Shown here: piece by piece, positions 6,647 to 9,004 of the stretch
Layout: each line of letters starts with the position of its first letter
Numbering within the stretch: the stretch's first letter is position 1
The notes under the pieces: model-generated
Database searches by the model: none
Told to the model about the DNA's origin: nothing
What the model saw: the letters and a program-made list of their open reading frames with translations, nothing else
NCBI GenBank assembly: GCA_905372595.1
Contig: CAJPPS010000042.1
Span: 1 to 9,004, forward strand
Length of the DNA: 9,004 nt
Direction: 5' to 3'
From: an uncultured Capnocytophaga sp.
Lineage (GTDB): Bacteria; Bacteroidota; Bacteroidia; Flavobacteriales; Flavobacteriaceae
Position numbers and translations under genes: made by a program

Positions 6647-6916
6647 TTACCAACTTGCTTTTTTTACACCAGGAATAAGCCCTTTATTAGCCATCTCACG
6701 GAAAAGTACACGAGAGATTCCAAAAGTACGCATATATCCTTTAGGACGACCTGTTAGTTTGCAACGATTGTGCAAACGTACAGGAGAGGCATTTTTAGGT
6801 AGTTTCTGAAGAGCTTCATAATCACCAGCTTCCTTAAGAGCTTTGCGTTTTTCAGCATATTTTGCTACCAATTTAGCTCTTTTCACTTCACGAGCCTTCA
6901 TTGATTCTTTTGCCAT
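6647..6916 (-). CDS. rpsN: 30S ribosomal protein S14 (long, zinc-free form)
   Basis: S14 belongs to the 30S head, near S3 and S10, and is needed late in assembly. The 89-residue length and the absence of a CxxC...CxxC knuckle mark the long, zinc-independent type; the only cysteine is C52. The C-terminal half holds the signature NRCKLTGRPKGYMRTFGISR (50-69) and ends VKKASW, as in E. coli. The N-terminal 45 residues are the basic helical extension found only in the long form. Only two bases separate its ATG from the rplE stop, in the junction TAATTATG. No second, short S14 gene is present in the window. Confidence 0.98.
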   Translation of the reverse strand: MAKESMKAREVKRAKLVAKYAEKRKALKEAGDYEALQKLPKNASPVRLHNRCKLTGRPKGYMRTFGISRVLFREMANKGLIPGVKKASW

Positions 6917-6918
6917 AA

Positions 6919-7470
6919 TTAATTCTTTTTAAAGGGTAATCCTAATTCGGTTAATAATGATTTTGCTTCTTTGTCTGTATTGGCAGATGTAACAAAAGTA
7001 ATATCCATTCCCGCAATTTTATTGATCTTATCAATATCAATTTCTGGGAAGATAATCTGCTCAGTAATTCCTAAGTTATAATTTCCACGTCCATCAAAAC
7101 CAGTAGCTTTGATCCCTTGAAAATCTCTTACTCGAGGAAGAGCTGCTGTGATGAGCCTATCCAAGAACTCATACATACGTTCACCACGGAGAGTTACTTT
7201 AGCACCAATGGACATTCCACGACGAAGCTTAAAAGAAGCTACGTCTTTCTTAGAAGTGGTTGCAACTGCTTTTTGTCCTGTTATTTTGGTAAGTTCCTCT
7301 ACAGCATATTCTATTTGTTTCTTATCGGAAACAGCAGAACCTACTCCACGGCTTACTACAATTTTCTCAAGCTTAGGAACTTGCATTACATTTTTATAAC
7401 CAAATTCTTCCTTAAGAGCTGCAATTACGCGCTCCTTATATTCCTGTTTAAGTCTAGGTATATATGCCAT
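6919..7470 (-). CDS. rplE: 50S ribosomal protein L5
   Basis: L5 binds 5S rRNA with L18 and forms intersubunit bridge B1b to S13, contacting P-site tRNA. The 183 residues include KLEKIVVSRGVGSAVSDKKQ, KLRRGMSIGAKVTLRGERMY and the signature RDFQGIKATGFDGRGNYNLG followed by EQIIFPEID. The C-terminus ends ELGLPFKKN. The start MAYIPRLKQEYKERV is standard for Bacteroidota. The ATG is two bases after the rplX stop (TAATTATG), suggesting coupled translation. On the opposite strand a long reading frame (7117-7734) crosses this gene, but it looks like a non-coding shadow. Confidence 0.98.
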   Translation of the reverse strand: MAYIPRLKQEYKERVIAALKEEFGYKNVMQVPKLEKIVVSRGVGSAVSDKKQIEYAVEELTKITGQKAVATTSKKDVASFKLRRGMSIGAKVTLRGERMYEFLDRLITAALPRVRDFQGIKATGFDGRGNYNLGITEQIIFPEIDIDKINKIAGMDITFVTSANTDKEAKSLLTELGLPFKKN

Positions 7471-7472
7471 AA

Positions 7473-7790
7473 TTACACTACTTGTTTTGATTTTTTAGAA
7501 ATTCTCACTTTTTTGCCATCACGCACTTCATATCCTACACGAGTAGGCTCTCCTGTCTTAGGATCTAGGAGAGATAGATTGGATATTTGGATAGGAGCTT
7601 CTTTTTTTATAATACCTCCTTGTGGGTTTTGTGCGCTGGGTTTGGTATGCTTTGAAATAAGATTCACACCTTCCACGATAGCCTTGTTCTTCTCACGATC
7701 CACTTTGAGTACTTTTCCTTTTTCCCCTTTGTGATCGCCTGCGATTACTTGTACTGTATCGCCAGTTTTTATTTTTAGCTTTATCATCAT
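7473..7790 (-). CDS. rplX: 50S ribosomal protein L24
   Basis: L24 is an assembly initiator that binds the 5' domain of 23S rRNA near the peptide exit tunnel. It has 105 residues from this start. The KOW motif is GDTVQVIAGDHKGEKGKVLK (10-29). Next comes KAIVEGVNLISKHTKPSAQN, and the C-terminal half is basic. Two ATGs lie side by side. The family in Flavobacteriia usually begins MIKLKIK, so the true start may be the second ATG at 7787 (104 residues); both are in frame and the choice changes one residue. Spacing to the rplN stop is eight bases, and a third, out-of-frame ATG (7795-7793) lies in that gap. Confidence 0.97.
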   Translation of the reverse strand: MMIKLKIKTGDTVQVIAGDHKGEKGKVLKVDREKNKAIVEGVNLISKHTKPSAQNPQGGIIKKEAPIQISNLSLLDPKTGEPTRVGYEVRDGKKVRISKKSKQVV

Positions 7791-7798
7791 TGCATAGA

Positions 7799-8167
7799 TT
7801 AAAGCACCTCAGGTGCTAATGACACAATTTTCATAAACTGCTTGTCACGAAGCTCACGTGCTACAGGACCAAAGACACGGGTGCCTCTCATCTCTCCAGC
7901 AGCATTGAGGAGTACACAAGCATTCTCATCAAAGCGGATGTAAGAACCATCTTGGCGTCTTACTTCCTTCTTTGTTCTTACCACTACAGCGGTGGATACT
8001 TGTCCTTTTTTTACGTTTCCGTTAGGAGTTGCTTCTTTTATAGTAACAACTATTTTATCACCTACAGACGCATAACGACGCTTTGTTCCACCAAGTACAC
8101 GGATTGTCAAAACTTCTTTGGCTCCGGTATTATCTGCTACTTTTAATCTTGTTTCTTGTTGTACCAT
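7799..8167 (-). CDS. rplN: 50S ribosomal protein L14
   Basis: L14 lies at the subunit interface, forms bridges B5 and B8 to 16S rRNA, and is the docking site of the silencing factor RsfS. The 122 residues are exactly the normal length. They show MVQQETRLKVADNTGAKEVL (1-20) and the signature VLGGTKRRYASVGDKIVVTI. The end carries GEMRGTRVFGPVARELRDKQ, then FMKIVSLAPEVL. The ATG is two bases after the rpsQ stop (TAATTATG). Confidence 0.98.
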   Translation of the reverse strand: MVQQETRLKVADNTGAKEVLTIRVLGGTKRRYASVGDKIVVTIKEATPNGNVKKGQVSTAVVVRTKKEVRRQDGSYIRFDENACVLLNAAGEMRGTRVFGPVARELRDKQFMKIVSLAPEVL

Positions 8168-8169
8168 AA

Positions 8170-8427
8170 TTACTTCGCTCTTTCAATAATTTCTACTAAT
8201 CGCCAGCATTTAGTTTTGCTAAGAGGGCGAGTTTCCATAATACGCACGGTGTCACCGATATTGCAATCATTTTTTTCATCGTGTGCAACAAACTTTTTAG
8301 TTTGCAATACGAATTTCCCGTACATAGGGTGTTTTACACGTTTTACTACGGATACCACAATGGATTTATCCATTTTATTACTGGTAACAACCCCTATTCT
8401 TTCTTTTCTGATATTTCTTTTTTCCAT
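8170..8427 (-). CDS. rpsQ: 30S ribosomal protein S17
   Basis: S17 is an early-binding OB-fold protein of the 30S body, contacting helices 7 and 11 of 16S rRNA. The 85 residues include RIGVVTSNKMDKSIVVSVVK (10-29), HPMYGKFVLQTKKFVAHDE and the S17 signature GDTVRIMETRPLSKTKCWRL, ending VEIIERAK. The start is MEKRNIRKERIG, a short basic N-terminus usual for the group. It is 16 bases from the rpmC stop, without a Shine-Dalgarno sequence. Confidence 0.98.
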   Translation of the reverse strand: MEKRNIRKERIGVVTSNKMDKSIVVSVVKRVKHPMYGKFVLQTKKFVAHDEKNDCNIGDTVRIMETRPLSKTKCWRLVEIIERAK

Positions 8428-8443
8428 ATTAAAGCCACAATGA

Positions 8444-8635
8444 TTATTGTAATTCTCTACGGGTTAATTCACTTTCTATACGTGCGATAATTCTGCGAGT
8501 GGTACGGATAGTTAGTGGATTATCTAAAGGAGAAATAGCGTGCGCCAATTTCATCTCCGCATATGATTTCTTAAGTTCGATGAGCTTCTGCTCAAGCTCA
8601 GCAACTGATAAATTTTTAACTTCTGACTGTTTCAT
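8444..8635 (-). CDS. rpmC: 50S ribosomal protein L29
   Basis: L29 is a two-helix coiled hairpin next to the tunnel exit, near L23, where nascent-chain factors such as SRP and trigger factor dock. The 63 residues are normal. The first helix is VAELEQKLIELKKSYAEMKL and the second contains the family signature NPLTIRTTRRIIARIESELT, ending RRELQ. The start MKQSEVKNLS lies 11 bases after the rplP stop. An out-of-frame ATG (8642-8640) precedes it and soon meets a stop, so the ATG at 8635 is the supported one. Confidence 0.97.
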   Translation of the reverse strand: MKQSEVKNLSVAELEQKLIELKKSYAEMKLAHAISPLDNPLTIRTTRRIIARIESELTRRELQ

Positions 8636-8646
8636 TGTTCATCAAA

Positions 8647-9004
8647 TTAATCTTGATAATCTCTCGCTACAACGAACTTAGTAGTTACGGGTAACTTTTG
8701 AGCTGCAAGGCGAAGTGCTTCCTTAGCAATATCCTGAGGCACTCCTCCTACTTCAAATAATATTCTACCTGGCTTCACTACAGCTACCCAATATTCTACA
8801 GCTCCTTTCCCTTTACCCATACGTACCTCAAGAGGCTTCTTGGTGATAGGCTTATCTGGGAAAATTTTTATCCAAAGCTGTCCTTCACGTTTCATATAAC
8901 GCGTAGCTGCTACACGAGCAGACTCAATTTGGCGAGCAGTAATAAAGGCAGACTCTAGGGATTTGATACCAAATGTACCATTAGAAAGCTGATGCCCTCT
9001 TTGG
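8647..9004 (-). CDS. rplP: 50S ribosomal protein L16 (5' end beyond window)
   Basis: L16 is a late-assembly protein beside the peptidyl transferase centre and A-site tRNA. The frame is open through the window edge: 118 codons are visible, upstream of the internal Met at 8895, from QRGHQLSNGTFGIKSLESAF onwards. About 21 N-terminal residues (the MLQPKRTK-type start) are therefore outside. Signatures seen are TARQIESARVAATRYMKREG, WIKIFPDKPITKKPLEVRMG and KGKGAVEYWVAVVKPGRILF. The RMGKGKG loop contacts tRNA. The C-terminus LPVTTKFVVARDYQD is typical of Bacteroidota. The gene is followed by rpmC, as usual; rpsC would be expected before it. Confidence 0.97.
   Translation of the reverse strand, partial: QRGHQLSNGTFGIKSLESAFITARQIESARVAATRYMKREGQLWIKIFPDKPITKKPLEVRMGKGKGAVEYWVAVVKPGRILFEVGGVPQDIAKEALRLAAQKLPVTTKFVVARDYQD

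Noticed and set aside
7117..7734. A 205-codon open frame on the plus strand, antisense to rplE and rplX
   Set aside because: It lies wholly opposite two well-supported conserved genes, its translation resembles no family I know, and its composition (Ser, Phe, Tyr, Cys rich) is what the complement of lysine-rich ribosomal genes gives.
8636..8646. An upstream ATG (8642-8640) as an alternative rpmC start
   Set aside because: It is out of frame with L29 and reaches a stop after eight codons, while the ATG at 8635 gives the full conserved protein.

Overview
The window is one uninterrupted stretch of the spc and alpha ribosomal-protein operons of a Bacteroidota bacterium, very probably class Flavobacteriia. 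All twenty genes lie on the minus strand, so transcription runs from position 9004 towards 1. The class assignment rests on protein sequence (the S4 start [20 protein letters not shown], the cysteine-poor L36, the L24, L16 and S11 variants), on AT-rich spacers, on the near absence of Shine-Dalgarno sequences, and on the gene order secY-infA-rpmJ-rpsM without adk or map. Family and genus are not resolved; a Capnocytophaga-like member of the Flavobacteriales would fit, but that is only an impression.

Layout in the direction of transcription. The spc part runs rplP (5' end cut off by the window edge), rpmC, rpsQ, rplN, rplX, rplE, rpsN, rpsH, rplF, rplR, rpsE, rpmD, rplO, secY. It continues directly into infA and rpmJ, then the alpha part rpsM, rpsK, rpsD, rpoA (3' end cut off by the window edge). 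Gaps between genes are 0 to 33 bases except one of 89 bases between rpsK and rpsD. No stretch without a gene approaches 300 bases. I see no tRNA, rRNA, mobile element, CRISPR array or convincing internal promoter or terminator.

The products work together. Eight large-subunit proteins of the spc part (L16, L29, L14, L24, L5, L6, L18, L30), plus L15 and L36, build the 50S subunit. S17, S14, S8, S5, S13, S11 and S4 build the 30S subunit. IF1 acts in translation initiation, SecY is the membrane channel for exported proteins, and RNA polymerase alpha links ribosome production to transcription. All reading frames look intact and of normal family length.

This is a conserved housekeeping region, and I do not find a new gene system. 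The most interesting non-coding signal is the rpsK-rpsD spacer. Its mRNA can form an 8-bp purine/pyrimidine stem, a nested GGCU-type hairpin and a loop-to-linker pairing. That is the kind of pseudoknot expected for an autoregulatory leader bound by S4. Secondary observations are the zinc-free forms of S4, S14 and L36, a recurrent AATTATG start context, and the abutting secY/infA junction.
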